Source of the DNA: Fusobacterium nucleatum_L
GTDB lineage: Bacteria > Fusobacteriota > Fusobacteriia > Fusobacteriales > Fusobacteriaceae
Length of the DNA: 64,000 bases
Reading direction: 5' to 3'
Assembly (NCBI RefSeq): GCF_050231725.1
Contig: NZ_CP077172.1
Span: 1,426,001 to 1,490,000 of the forward strand
In this document: positions 35,293 through 44,313 of the stretch, piece by piece
Position numbering within the stretch: the stretch's first letter is position 1
Layout of the letters: each line of letters begins with the position of its first letter
Notes under the pieces: generated by a model
What the model was told of the DNA's origin: nothing
Seen by the model: the letters and a program-made list of their open reading frames with translations, nothing else
Databases searched by the model: none
Translations under genes and position numbers: made by a program

Positions 35293-35462
35293 TTAAAGAT
35301 AAGTAAGTTACATCACAAATTTTTCTTAAAAAATATTTAAATAACTTTTAAATGAAGCTACTATGATGCTCCCTAATGTTAAGAAAGTATTTTGGAGTTT
35401 AGGAAATATTAGAGGCATCAAGTAGTTAATAATAAATTTGGATAGTAACGAACTATCTTTAA
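35293..35462. repeat. Palindromic repeat element, copy C (diverged)
   Basis: The ends are TTAAAGATAAGTAAGTTAC and, on the other strand, TTAAAGATAGTTCGTTAC, so they pair with each other. The inner AGTNNGTTAC and GTAACGAACTAT blocks match copies A and B. The centre forms its own imperfect hairpin (CTACTATGATGC with GCATCAAGTAG). It fills most of the 318-bp divergent gap between ccdA and the OLD-family gene; a TATAAT at 35562-35567 is the best promoter candidate in the rest. Confidence 0.75.
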
Positions 35463-35584
35463 GTATCCACATTATATTTTATTTTTTTTACAAATATAAT
35501 AGAAACTATTTATAAAAAACTTGAATTTAATTATATTTTTATTTATACTTTATCTATAGAATATAATTAATTCTAGGAGGATCT

Positions 35585-36892
35585 ATGCAATTATTAAAAT
35601 TTCAAATTAAAAACTGGCAAACCTTTTCAAATGTAAGTTTAGAGTGCAAAGATTTTTTAATATTTATAGGAGCATCAAGTACTGGAAAGTCTTCTTTTAT
35701 GAAAGCACTTCTCTTTTTCTTTCAAGCAAGAAATTTACATGATGGAGATATAAGAAATCCTGATTTACCACTGGAAATCATAGGAACTTTAAAAGGAGAA
35801 AAAGGACATGTTTTTCAATTAAGAATTTTGAATAATCCTTATCAGAGTACAAGATATTTTATTAAAAATCATATTTCAAAACATGAAAAAGATAATAGAA
35901 ATTGGGAAGAAATAGAGGAAAAGGACTACAAGAAATTAGTTTCTAAAATTTCTATTTTTTATGTTCCTGCTTTTATGAAAATAAGTTATTTAAATTATCT
36001 AGTTGAAAAATTATTTCAAAGTGAAAATTTAAGAAAATACTATAAACATTATAAAATATTTAAAAATTCAATGAGAAGAAAAATGAGTTTTGGTTATTAT
36101 AGGCATATCTTTATAGAATTTCTTCAAGAAATCATTGAAAAGGAAAAGTCTCGTGCTTTTTGGGAAAGTTCAATCTTATTATGGGAAGAACCTGAATTTT
36201 ATTTAAATCCTCAACAAGAAAGAGCTTGTTACGATGCTCTCTTACAAAATACTAAATTAGGACTTATGGCAGTTGTTTCGACAAATTCTAGCCGTTTTAT
36301 TGAACTTGAAAATTATCAGGCACTTTGTATTTTTAGAAGAATAAAAGAAGAAGTAGAAATTTATCAATATAATGGAAATTTATTTTCTGGAGATGAAGTT
36401 ACGGTTTTTAATATGAACTATTGGATAAATCCAGATAGAAGTGAAATTTTCTTTGCTAAAAAGGTTATATTGGTTGAAGGACAAACTGATAAGATTGTAT
36501 TGTCTTATCTTGCAAAGAATTTAGGCATATTTAATTATGATTATTCAATTATAGAATGTGGAAGTAAAAGTTCTATTCCACAGTTTATAAGACTTTTAAA
36601 TGCTTTTCATATACCATATGTTGTTGTCTATGACAAGGATAATCATTATTGGCGAAATGAAACAGAACTTGTAAACTCGACTTTAAAAAATAAAATGATA
36701 CAAAAATTAGTTTCAAAAAAACTTGGAGAATGGGTTGAGTTTGAAAATGATATTGAAGAAGAAATTTATAATGAATCAAGAGATAAAAAGAATTATAAAA
36801 ATAAACCTTTCTATGCCTTAGAAACTGTTATTAATCCTAAATATATTGTTCCAAAGCGATTAGAAGAAAAGGTTAGAAAAATTTTTGAATAA
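35585..36892 (+). CDS. OLD-family ATPase/Toprim nuclease
   Basis: The N-terminal ABC-type ATPase has Walker A GASSTGKS (29-36) and Walker B ILLWEEPEFYLNP (about 197-209), interrupted by a helical insertion. The C-terminal Toprim domain shows E298 (KKVILVEGQTDKIVL) and the D350/D352 pair (VVYDKDN), the metal-binding residues of OLD nucleases. OLD proteins include phage P2 Old and the GajA half of Gabija. No UvrD-like GajB or other partner is next to it. The length is 435 aa. It stands alone between a palindromic repeat and a small membrane protein gene. A defence role is an inference. Confidence 0.85.
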   Translation: MQLLKFQIKNWQTFSNVSLECKDFLIFIGASSTGKSSFMKALLFFFQARNLHDGDIRNPDLPLEIIGTLKGEKGHVFQLRILNNPYQSTRYFIKNHISKHEKDNRNWEEIEEKDYKKLVSKISIFYVPAFMKISYLNYLVEKLFQSENLRKYYKHYKIFKNSMRRKMSFGYYRHIFIEFLQEIIEKEKSRAFWESSILLWEEPEFYLNPQQERACYDALLQNTKLGLMAVVSTNSSRFIELENYQALCIFRRIKEEVEIYQYNGNLFSGDEVTVFNMNYWINPDRSEIFFAKKVILVEGQTDKIVLSYLAKNLGIFNYDYSIIECGSKSSIPQFIRLLNAFHIPYVVVYDKDNHYWRNETELVNSTLKNKMIQKLVSKKLGEWVEFENDIEEEIYNESRDKKNYKNKPFYALETVINPKYIVPKRLEEKVRKIFE

Positions 36893-36945
36893 AAAGAAAA
36901 AATATGTTATTATACACAGATGAATATTTTTAAATAGGGGGATAT

Positions 36946-37461
36946 ATGGTAATAGAAGTAAATTTAGAAAAAAATGGACATAGAAAAAAAGGATTTTTAG
37001 GATTTAGTTGGACAGCATTCTTTTTTAATTTTTTTGTTCCTTTGTTTAGAGGAGATTTTAAATGGCTTCTTATATTTTTATTTCCTTTTATTTTTATTTA
37101 TTTGGCTAATATTCTCAATTTAGATTTAGATAATGGTTATATACTTTTTATTTTGGTACTTCCAGTACTTATAACAAGATTCGTTTTACCATTTATCTAT
37201 AACAAATTTTATACAAAAGATTTATTGAAAAGAGGTTATCTTCCACCAGAAGATGATGATTATTCAAATGCAATATTAAAAGGAAATAGATATTTAGAGT
37301 ACACAAACGAAGATTTATTAGATAAAGAGAAAATGGAAAGATATAGATTAATTATTGAAGAATATGAAAAAGAAAGAAAAAATGATTTATATAGTGTTAT
37401 TATGGTTTTTGTTCTTATAGGGGTTCTAATTGCAATTTTTGCCTTTATGGCTTCTTATTAA
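36946..37461 (+). CDS. DUF2628-like small membrane protein
   Basis: The 171-residue protein has the segment GFLGFSWTAFFFNFFVPLFRGDFKWLLIF, typical of DUF2628/HrgC-like proteins, then two or three more membrane helices with a polar, acidic stretch (about 100-145) before the last helix. The function is not established. GGGGGAT precedes the ATG, 53 bp after the OLD gene. Confidence 0.75.
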   Translation: MVIEVNLEKNGHRKKGFLGFSWTAFFFNFFVPLFRGDFKWLLIFLFPFIFIYLANILNLDLDNGYILFILVLPVLITRFVLPFIYNKFYTKDLLKRGYLPPEDDDYSNAILKGNRYLEYTNEDLLDKEKMERYRLIIEEYEKERKNDLYSVIMVFVLIGVLIAIFAFMASY

Positions 37462-37473
37462 TAAATATTTCAG

Positions 37474-37501
37474 TTGACAACTGTTCTATTTTTGGTATAA
37501 T
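37474..37501 (+). promoter_or_regulatory. Strong promoter of the GlpA-like operon
   Basis: TTGACA (37474-37479), a 16-bp spacer and TATAAT (37496-37501) are near consensus. The predicted start of transcription is about 100 bp upstream of the coding start, leaving a long leader with a terminator-like hairpin. Confidence 0.8.
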
Positions 37502-37543
37502 ATATATGAAGTATAAATAGAATATTAGACTAGTGAATGGTGG

Positions 37544-37588
37544 GTCGTGAAAAAACAGGAGGGTTTCTGTCTTTTTTGCGACTTTTTT
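37544..37588 (+). promoter_or_regulatory. Leader terminator/attenuator hairpin
   Basis: GTCGTGAAAAAACAG pairs with CTGTCTTTTTTGCGAC and is followed by TTTTTT, all between the promoter and the AGGAGGG ribosome site at 37598. In Bacillus the glpD leader has such a terminator, read through with GlpP and glycerol-3-phosphate. The same control here is an inference from the gene content. Confidence 0.6.
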
Positions 37589-37609
37589 ATTTTAATTAGG
37601 AGGGACGAT

Positions 37610-39040
37610 ATGTTTGATGTAGTTGTTATTGGTGCTGGAATAATGGGAGCAGCAGTTTCAAGAGAATTATCTAAGTATGAATTAAAAATTTTATTACTTG
37701 ATAAAGAAAATGATGTTTCTTGTGGTACAACAAAAGCAAATTCTGCAATAGTTCATGCAGGTTACGATGCAAAAGAAGGAAGCCTTATGGCAAAATACAA
37801 TGTACTAGGAAATGCAATGTATGAAAAGTTATGTGAAGAGGTAGATGCTCCATTTAGAAAAGTAGGTTCTTATGTATTAGCATTTTCTGAAAAAGAAAAA
37901 GAACACTTAGAAATGTTATATCAAAGAGGACTGAATAATGGTGTTCCTGAAATGGAAATTATAGATGCTGCTGAAATTCAAAAAAGAGAACCTCATGTAA
38001 GTAAAGAAGCAGTTGCAGCCTTATATGCAGGGACAGCTGGTATAACAGGACCTTGGGAACTCGCAACAAAACTTATAGAAAATGCTATGGAGAATGGTGT
38101 TGAATTAAAACTAAATTCAGAAGTTACAAATATAAAAAAAGAAAATGATATATTTAAAATTAAACTAAAAAATGGAGAAGTTATAGAAACAAAAAAATTG
38201 ATAAATGCAGCAGGGGTTTATGCTGATTTTATTAATAATATGTTATCAAGTAAAAAATTTAAAATCACTCCAAGAATAGGAGAATATTATTTACTTGATA
38301 AGGTACAAGGATATTTAACTGATAGTGTTATTTTCCAATGTCCTACTGAAATGGGAAAAGGAATTTTAGTTTCTAAGACTGTTCATGGGAATATAATAGT
38401 AGGTCCTACTGCCTCTGATGTTGAAAATAAAGACGATGTCGGAAATACACAAGAAGGACTTGACACAGTTAGAAAATTTGCAACAAAGAGTATAAAGGAT
38501 GTTAATTTCAGAGATAATATTAGAAACTTTGCTGGGCTTAGAGCAGAGGCTGATACAGGGGATTTTATTCTAGGTGAGGCAGAAGATGTAAAAGGATTCT
38601 TTAATATGGCAGGAACAAAATCACCAGGACTTACATCTTCACCAGCGATGGCAGTTGATTTAGCTAAAATAGTAGTTGAAAGTTTTGATGGAGTTAAAGA
38701 AAAAGAAAACTTTATAAAAAATAGAAAAATGATACATTTTATAAATCTATCACCAGAAGAAAAAGCAGAAGTTATAAAGAAAGACCCTAGATATGGAAGA
38801 ATAATTTGTAGATGTGAGAACATAACAGAAGGAGAAATTGTTGATGCTATTCATAGAAAATGTGGAGGAAGAACATTAAATGGTATCAAAAGAAGAGTCA
38901 GACCAGGTGCTGGAAGATGTCAAGGAGGTTTCTGTGGTCCTCGTGTACAAGAAATTTTAGCAAGAGAACTTGGAGAAGATTTAGAAGAAATAGTTATGGA
39001 ACAAAAAGATTCTTACATCTTAACAGGAAAAACTAAATAG
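37610..39040 (+). CDS. GlpA-like FAD-dependent oxidoreductase with BFD-type iron-sulphur domain
   Basis: The N-terminal FAD motif is DVVVIGAGIMGAAVSREL, and the DAO-type domain runs to about residue 370. The C-terminal part has a BFD-like [2Fe-2S] domain with four cysteines (ICRCENITEGEIVDAI ... GRCQGGFCGPRV). With the next two genes this matches anaerobic glycerol-3-phosphate dehydrogenase-like clusters of Firmicutes. The ATG at 37610 follows AGGAGGG; an in-frame extension upstream would translate the leader hairpin and is rejected. The length is 476 aa. Electrons would move to a quinone or NAD through the partner proteins. Confidence 0.9.
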   Translation: MFDVVVIGAGIMGAAVSRELSKYELKILLLDKENDVSCGTTKANSAIVHAGYDAKEGSLMAKYNVLGNAMYEKLCEEVDAPFRKVGSYVLAFSEKEKEHLEMLYQRGLNNGVPEMEIIDAAEIQKREPHVSKEAVAALYAGTAGITGPWELATKLIENAMENGVELKLNSEVTNIKKENDIFKIKLKNGEVIETKKLINAAGVYADFINNMLSSKKFKITPRIGEYYLLDKVQGYLTDSVIFQCPTEMGKGILVSKTVHGNIIVGPTASDVENKDDVGNTQEGLDTVRKFATKSIKDVNFRDNIRNFAGLRAEADTGDFILGEAEDVKGFFNMAGTKSPGLTSSPAMAVDLAKIVVESFDGVKEKENFIKNRKMIHFINLSPEEKAEVIKKDPRYGRIICRCENITEGEIVDAIHRKCGGRTLNGIKRRVRPGAGRCQGGFCGPRVQEILARELGEDLEEIVMEQKDSYILTGKTK

Positions 39041-39050
39041 GGGGAACGAT

Positions 39051-40316
39051 ATGAATATGAAATATGATTTAGTTATTGTTGGTGGAGGTCCAGCTGGACT
39101 TGCAGCAGCAGTAGAAGCTAAAAAAAATGGAATAGATAATATACTTGTAATAGAAAGAGCAAAAGAATTAGGTGGAATTTTACAACAATGTATACACAAT
39201 GGTTTCGGACTTCATGAATTTAAAGAAGAATTGACAGGTCCTGAATATGCTCAAAGATTTATGGATCAATTATTTGAATTGAATATAGAATATAAGTTAG
39301 ATACTATGGTTTTAGGAATTTCTGAAAATAAAATAGTTCAAGCTATAAACTCTGTTGATGGTTATATGATAATAGAGGCTAAATCTATAATTTTAACTAT
39401 GGGTTGTAGAGAAAGAACAAGAGGTGCAATAGCAATACCAGGAGATAGACCAGCAGGAATTTTTACAGCAGGTGCTGCTCAAAGATATATCAATATGGAA
39501 GGATATATGGTTGGTAAAAGAGTTGTTATCTTAGGTTCAGGAGATATTGGACTTATTATGGCAAGAAGACTTACACTTGAAGGAGCAAAAGTTTTAGCTG
39601 TTGCAGAGCTTATGCCATTTTCTGGTGGGCTTATGAGAAATATAGTTCAATGTTTAAATGACTATGATATCCCACTATATTTAAGTCATACAGTTGTAGA
39701 TATCATTGGTAAAGATAGAGTTGAAAAAGTCATCATAGCTAAGGTTGATGAAAATAAAAAAGCTATACCTGGAACTGAAATAGAATATGAATGTGATACT
39801 TTACTTTTATCTGTTGGGCTTATTCCTGAAAATGATATTTCAAGAGCAACAGGAATTAAAATTGACCCTAGAACTAATGGACCAATAGTAAATGAACTTA
39901 TGGAAACAAGTATATCAGGTATATTTGCTTCTGGAAATGTTGTTCATGTCCATGACTTAGTTGATTTTGTAAGTATTGAATCAAGAAAAGCCGGGAAATC
40001 TGCTGCTAAATATATAAAAGGTGAAGTTACAGATGGAGCATATTTTGAAGTCCAAACAGGAAATGGAATAGGGTATACTGTTCCACAAAAATTTAGAATA
40101 GAAAATATAGAAAAGAATTTAGAACTTTCTATGAGAGTTAGACAAATTTATAAAAATGTTAAGATAGTGGTTAAGTCAAATGATTTTGTAATACATTCAG
40201 TTAAAAAAAATCATATGGCTCCTGGGGAAATGGAAAAAATAACTCTATCTAAGACTGTACTTGGAAAAATTGATGCAAATAAAATTGTTGTAGAAGTAGT
40301 TGAGGAGGATAAATAA
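39051..40316 (+). CDS. NAD(P)/FAD-dependent oxidoreductase, partner of the GlpA-like protein
   Basis: Two Rossmann motifs are visible: YDLVIVGGGPAGLAAAVEAKK for FAD and RVVILGSGDIGLIMARRL for NAD(P), plus ATG-type residues near TSISGIFASGNVVHVHD. The length of 421 aa fits the pyridine-nucleotide-disulphide family without a CxxC redox site. It follows the GlpA-like gene by 10 bp and overlaps the DUF1667 gene (TAATG). It probably passes electrons from the FAD/Fe-S subunit to NAD+. Confidence 0.9.
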   Translation: MNMKYDLVIVGGGPAGLAAAVEAKKNGIDNILVIERAKELGGILQQCIHNGFGLHEFKEELTGPEYAQRFMDQLFELNIEYKLDTMVLGISENKIVQAINSVDGYMIIEAKSIILTMGCRERTRGAIAIPGDRPAGIFTAGAAQRYINMEGYMVGKRVVILGSGDIGLIMARRLTLEGAKVLAVAELMPFSGGLMRNIVQCLNDYDIPLYLSHTVVDIIGKDRVEKVIIAKVDENKKAIPGTEIEYECDTLLLSVGLIPENDISRATGIKIDPRTNGPIVNELMETSISGIFASGNVVHVHDLVDFVSIESRKAGKSAAKYIKGEVTDGAYFEVQTGNGIGYTVPQKFRIENIEKNLELSMRVRQIYKNVKIVVKSNDFVIHSVKKNHMAPGEMEKITLSKTVLGKIDANKIVVEVVEEDK

Positions 40317-40660
40317 TGGAAAAGGAAATGATATGTATAGTTTGTCCTGTTGGTTGTCATATAAGTGTAAATACAGAAACTTATGAAGTTAAAGGAAATG
40401 CTTGTCCAAGAGGAGCTGTCTATGGTAAAGAAGAATTAACTGCCCCAAAAAGAGTTGTTACTTCAACAGTTAAAATAAAAAATGCTTTGGATAAGAGATG
40501 TCCAGTAAAAACTGAAAAATCTATTCCAAAGGAATTAAACTTCAAATTGATGGATGAGCTAAAAACCATTGAGCTAACAGCACCTGTTAAAAGAGGAGAT
40601 ATAGTTATAAAAAATGTATTTAACACTGGTGTTAATGTGGTTGTAACTAAGGATATGTAA
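40316..40660 (+). CDS. DUF1667 cysteine-containing accessory protein
   Basis: The 114-residue protein has the family cysteines (MICIVCPVGCHISV and GNACPRGAVYG), probably an iron-sulphur or metal site, and ends with the typical RGDIVIKNVFNTGVNVVVTK. DUF1667 proteins nearly always follow the two oxidoreductases seen here and are taken as a third subunit. The ATG overlaps the preceding stop. Confidence 0.9.
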   Translation: MEKEMICIVCPVGCHISVNTETYEVKGNACPRGAVYGKEELTAPKRVVTSTVKIKNALDKRCPVKTEKSIPKELNFKLMDELKTIELTAPVKRGDIVIKNVFNTGVNVVVTKDM

Positions 40661-40667
40661 AATTAAA

Positions 40668-40713
40668 AGATCTCTTTTATTTAGATAAAAACTAAATAGA
40701 GGAGATTTTTTAT
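40668..40713 (+). terminator. Terminator of the GlpA-like operon
   Basis: ATCTCTTTTATTTAG pairs with CTAAATAGAGGAGAT, followed by TTTTTT. Confidence 0.85.
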
Positions 40714-40731
40714 TATGTAATTAGATATTGC

Positions 40732-40760
40732 TTGAAAATAAATGATTTATTATGTATAAT
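40732..40760 (+). promoter_or_regulatory. Promoter of the TPR/ankyrin operon
   Basis: TTGAAA (40732-40737), a 17-bp spacer and TATAAT (40755-40760) lie 31 bp before the first coding start. Confidence 0.75.
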
Positions 40761-40791
40761 TTAATCACATTAATAATGAAAAGGAGAGATT

Positions 40792-41268
40792 ATGCTTAGA
40801 GATAATAATAACTTTTTAGAAAAAAAAGATTTTTTTGAACAAGGAATACTTGCATTGCATTTTAATAGACCATTAGAAGCAATTAAATATTTATTGTTAT
40901 TAGAAGAAGAAAAAAATAGTGCTGTTTCTTTCAATATTGCTCTTTGCTATTTAAAAGCCCAAAAATATGAAACTGTTTTATTTTATTTGGAAAAAGCCTT
41001 AGCAGAAATTAGAAGAAATAGAAGTATTGAAATATCAAAAGATAACTATCCAGAATTATTAGCTTTTGAAGAAGAAAATGAAGCTTATACAAAACCTATG
41101 TTATATTTTACTCCACTTCAATTTCCCGACTTAGCAAGAGAACAAATTTTAAGACTTATGGTTGATATTTTATTTATATTAGAGAAAAAAGAAGATATGT
41201 ATAAAATTATTAACAGTTTAAAAAATAAAAATTATAAAAATGTAAAAGATAAAATAAAAAGGAGTTAA
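40792..41268 (+). CDS. Small TPR-like protein
   Basis: The 158-residue soluble protein has two or three helical hairpins resembling tetratricopeptide repeats (FFEQGILALHFNRPLEAIKYLLLLEEE; AVSFNIALCYLKAQKYETVLFYLEKAL). There is no signal peptide. AAGGAGAG precedes the ATG. It lies 4 bp before the first ankyrin gene, so the three genes form one operon of repeat proteins. Binding partners are unknown. Confidence 0.75.
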   Translation: MLRDNNNFLEKKDFFEQGILALHFNRPLEAIKYLLLLEEEKNSAVSFNIALCYLKAQKYETVLFYLEKALAEIRRNRSIEISKDNYPELLAFEEENEAYTKPMLYFTPLQFPDLAREQILRLMVDILFILEKKEDMYKIINSLKNKNYKNVKDKIKRS

Positions 41269-41272
41269 AATT

Positions 41273-42727
41273 ATGAGCTTATATGATTTAAATGACTTAT
41301 ATTGGAAATTAAAAGATGAGCCAGAAAGTAGGGAAGAAGTTTTAGAATATTATAGAACTGCTGATATAGAAGAAAAAGATAGTGTTCAATCATCTCTATT
41401 ACATATAGCAGCTGAACATGGTGATAGTCTTGCTATTGAAGTATTATTAAATAGAGGAATGGATGCTAATATAGAAAATAGTGAAGCTGAAAGACCTTTA
41501 CATCATTTAGCTGAAGGAACAAGGCATATTAATAATGGTGAAGAAATAGCTAAATGTGCAGAATTATTATTAGATGCAAAAGCTAGTATACTTAGAAAAG
41601 ATAGGTTTGGTAGAACAGCAGTAATATTGGCAGCTAAAAATGGTTATTATGAAATATTGAAAGTTTTTATAGATAGAGGATTGAAATTATCTTTAAAAGA
41701 TAGTGAGGGAAATAGTGCTTTACATATAGCTTGTCAATACTTTTCAGATTATGATGAAGAAAATGCAGATAGGTATTTTAAAACTATAAAATATTTATTA
41801 GAAGCTGGGTTAGATCCAAATGAAAAAAATAATGATGATGAAACAGCAACGGATATTGTTATAAAAAGATGTAATAAAAAAATAACAGCTTTATTATTAG
41901 GAAATTATGATGAAGAAAATCCAAATGAACTATTAATTCAAACAGGTGGGTTATCTTTACACAGAGCGATTGAGAAAAAAGACTACGAAGCTGTAAATGC
42001 TCTTATAAAATTAGGAGCTGATGTTAATGCTTTTTCAGAGGAAGAAGATACACTTTTTAAAGAAATGACACCATTAGGAATAGCTTTCTATATGTTTGAT
42101 GAATACAGTGTAAAAGCTTTATTAGAGGCTGGAGCTGATGTTAATCTAAAAACAACTGCAGAAAATACTGCTCTTGGAGAAATTTTAGGATATATGAAAG
42201 ATAACTATTTTAGTTTTGACAAAATACCTCTTATAGAAAAACTTTTAAAACTTTTAGTAGATAATGGTTTAAAAATAAATGATACTGTGGATAGCAAAGA
42301 GAATACAGCTTTTATAAAAGCCTGTAAATCTATTGACGAAAATAATTTAAGTAATGGAAAAACATTAGCAGCTGTTGTAGCAAAATTTCTTTTGAAAGAA
42401 AATTGTGATGTTAATTTAACTAATTTAGATGGTCAAACTGCTTTAATGTTTTTATGTGCTAGTCGTGATGTGGAATCTCAAGATTTACAAATTCAAGTAT
42501 TAGAAGCTGGGGCTGATATAGAAGCTACTGATAAAAATGGAAACACTCCTTTAATATATGCAGCTAAAAATAGAAATGCAAGTATTGGGAAAGAAATGGC
42601 TGAATTGCTATTTGATTTTGGAGATCCAAAACTAGGACATGTAAATAATGAAGGTAAAACTGCTTTAGAAATAGCAACTGACTTAAATAATGAAGAGTTT
42701 GTAAAATTTTTACTAACAAAAATGTAA
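41273..42727 (+). CDS. Ankyrin-repeat protein, 484 residues
   Basis: At least ten ankyrin repeats are visible, with the typical G.TALH.A...G....V..LL..GAD.N pattern (for example LLHIAAEHGDSLAIEVLLNRGMDANIE and TPLIYAAKNRNAS). No signal peptide or catalytic domain is visible. The protein is acidic and probably cytoplasmic. It lies 4 bp after the TPR-like gene and 16 bp before a second ankyrin gene. Confidence 0.88.
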   Translation: MSLYDLNDLYWKLKDEPESREEVLEYYRTADIEEKDSVQSSLLHIAAEHGDSLAIEVLLNRGMDANIENSEAERPLHHLAEGTRHINNGEEIAKCAELLLDAKASILRKDRFGRTAVILAAKNGYYEILKVFIDRGLKLSLKDSEGNSALHIACQYFSDYDEENADRYFKTIKYLLEAGLDPNEKNNDDETATDIVIKRCNKKITALLLGNYDEENPNELLIQTGGLSLHRAIEKKDYEAVNALIKLGADVNAFSEEEDTLFKEMTPLGIAFYMFDEYSVKALLEAGADVNLKTTAENTALGEILGYMKDNYFSFDKIPLIEKLLKLLVDNGLKINDTVDSKENTAFIKACKSIDENNLSNGKTLAAVVAKFLLKENCDVNLTNLDGQTALMFLCASRDVESQDLQIQVLEAGADIEATDKNGNTPLIYAAKNRNASIGKEMAELLFDFGDPKLGHVNNEGKTALEIATDLNNEEFVKFLLTKM

Positions 42728-42743
42728 AAAGGAGTTATATAAA

Positions 42744-43724
42744 ATGGATAATAGTATGATATTTTTAAATGCTTGTAAAAATGGACAAAAAGGTGTTGTA
42801 GAGGCTTTTATAAAAAAAGGTGGTCTTGATTTTAATAAAAGAGATACTCTTGGAAATACTGCACTTTTTTATGCTTGTATGAAAGGAAGTAAAGATATTG
42901 TAAAATTGCTATTGACTAATGGTGCTGATAGTTCTTTGGCTAATAACAATAGTATGCTTCCACTTCATGCTGTATCAAAAAGTGGAAATAAAGAAATTAT
43001 TTCTCTATTATTAGATGAAGGTACTGATATTAATGCAACTGATAAAGAAGGAAGAACTCCTTTGATATATACTCTTATGGAAAATAGAACTGAGGCAGCA
43101 AAATTATTATTAGAAAAAGGAGCTGATAGTCAAATAAAAGATAATGATGGTCATAAGGCAATTGATTATGCTACTGCTAATGGGCTTCGTGATATTATTA
43201 CACTATTACTAAAAAATGAAAATAATGATAATAAAAATAATTTTGGAAATACTCCTCTTCATCAGGCTTGTTATAATAATCAAAGTGAAGTAGTTAGAGA
43301 ACTTCTAAAACAAGATGGAGTAGAATTGAATACTGTAAATGATAATGGAAACACACCATTAGTAATAGCTTCTATACAAAGTAATTTATTAATTGTTCAA
43401 TTATTATTAAAAGCTGGAGCAGATGCAAACCAAAGACTTTTAAATGGAAATACAGCTTTGCATTTTGCAGCAGAAAATGGAAATCAATACATAGGTAAAG
43501 CATTATTAGAAGCTGGAGCAGAAATAGATGGTCAAAATGAAATAGGAGAAACAGCACTGTTAATAGCTGCAATGGAAGGATACAATGATTTTGTCAAATT
43601 ATTGGTAGAAAGTGGAGCAAATGTTAATCTTGTTGATAATTCACAAAATTCTCCTCTATTCTATGCTTCTGAAAAAGGATATACTGAAATTGTTGAAATT
43701 TTATTACTTGCTGGAGCAGAATAA
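42744..43724 (+). CDS. Ankyrin-repeat protein, 326 residues
   Basis: The whole protein is made of about nine well-formed ankyrin repeats (NTALFYACMKGSKDIVKLLLTNGAD; NTALHFAAENGNQYIGKALLEAGAEI). It has no signal peptide. The repeats are closer to the consensus than those of the preceding gene, from which it may have arisen by duplication. It is the last gene of the operon, before a bidirectional terminator. Confidence 0.88.
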   Translation: MDNSMIFLNACKNGQKGVVEAFIKKGGLDFNKRDTLGNTALFYACMKGSKDIVKLLLTNGADSSLANNNSMLPLHAVSKSGNKEIISLLLDEGTDINATDKEGRTPLIYTLMENRTEAAKLLLEKGADSQIKDNDGHKAIDYATANGLRDIITLLLKNENNDNKNNFGNTPLHQACYNNQSEVVRELLKQDGVELNTVNDNGNTPLVIASIQSNLLIVQLLLKAGADANQRLLNGNTALHFAAENGNQYIGKALLEAGAEIDGQNEIGETALLIAAMEGYNDFVKLLVESGANVNLVDNSQNSPLFYASEKGYTEIVEILLLAGAE

Positions 43725-43736
43725 TTATTATAATAT

Positions 43737-43777
43737 AAAAAATACCACTCTACTTTTACAGTAGGTGGTATTTTTTG
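43737..43777. terminator. Bidirectional terminator
   Basis: AAAAAATACCAC pairs with GTGGTATTTTTT, with an inner CTAC/GTAG stem, between the converging ankyrin and TetR genes. Confidence 0.88.
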
Positions 43778-44251
43778 CTATTTACTCTTATTATTTTTAA
43801 ATTCTGTTATATATTTCTTATGTTTTGCAATAATTTCAAGAATTTTTATTTTTGAAAATTTTGTTTTTCTTGTTTGATGAAGTAGTGACATAAATTCTGA
43901 AAATTGAGAAAAAATATTCATTTTATTATCTTTGCTCATAATACTTTTTTTAATTTCTCTCAATTTTTTTGAAAATTCATCATTGTTACTTTCATCTAAT
44001 TCCAATTTAGCAAACATTTTTGAAAGTAAAGGGTGGGGATTATTTTCCTCAAGTATACCTTTTTCAATTTCAAAAGCTAAATCTTTCTTTAAATCATCTA
44101 AACTTAAATAAACAGAATATATTGGTGCAACAGAACAATTAAGCTCTTTTGCAATATTTTTGGCAGTTATTGCATCAGAGCCTTCTTTCTTAAAGAGTTT
44201 TATAGCAGCCTCTAGTATCATTTCCTTAGTGTAAGCACATTTTCTTGCCAT
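43778..44251 (-). CDS. TetR/AcrR-family transcriptional regulator
   Basis: The N-terminal TetR-type HTH is clear (TKEMILEAAIKLFKKEGSDAITAKNIAKELNCSVAPIYSVYLSLDDL). The ligand domain is short; the total is 157 aa against about 190 for the family. It lies 62 bp downstream of the flavodoxin gene on the same strand, with its own candidate promoter (TTGCTA-17-TAAAAT), and may control the flavodoxin and ABC genes. Confidence 0.88.
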   Translation of the reverse strand: MARKCAYTKEMILEAAIKLFKKEGSDAITAKNIAKELNCSVAPIYSVYLSLDDLKKDLAFEIEKGILEENNPHPLLSKMFAKLELDESNNDEFSKKLREIKKSIMSKDNKMNIFSQFSEFMSLLHQTRKTKFSKIKILEIIAKHKKYITEFKNNKSK

Positions 44252-44313
44252 AGTAATCCTCCTTTAGAAAATCCTACTTACATTTTACAATATTTTTTAG
44301 CTTTTAGCAATAT

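Noticed and set aside
35267..35584. Long non-coding gap as a possible tRNA or riboswitch
   Set aside because: No cloverleaf or known aptamer pattern. Its structure is explained by repeat copy C.
37547..37609. 21-codon N-terminal extension of the GlpA-like protein
   Set aside because: It would translate the leader hairpin. AGGAGGG lies directly before the ATG at 37610, and the FAD motif starts right after it.
38383..38823. 146-codon minus-strand frame inside the GlpA-like gene
   Set aside because: Shadow of a well-conserved gene, without ribosome site or promoter.
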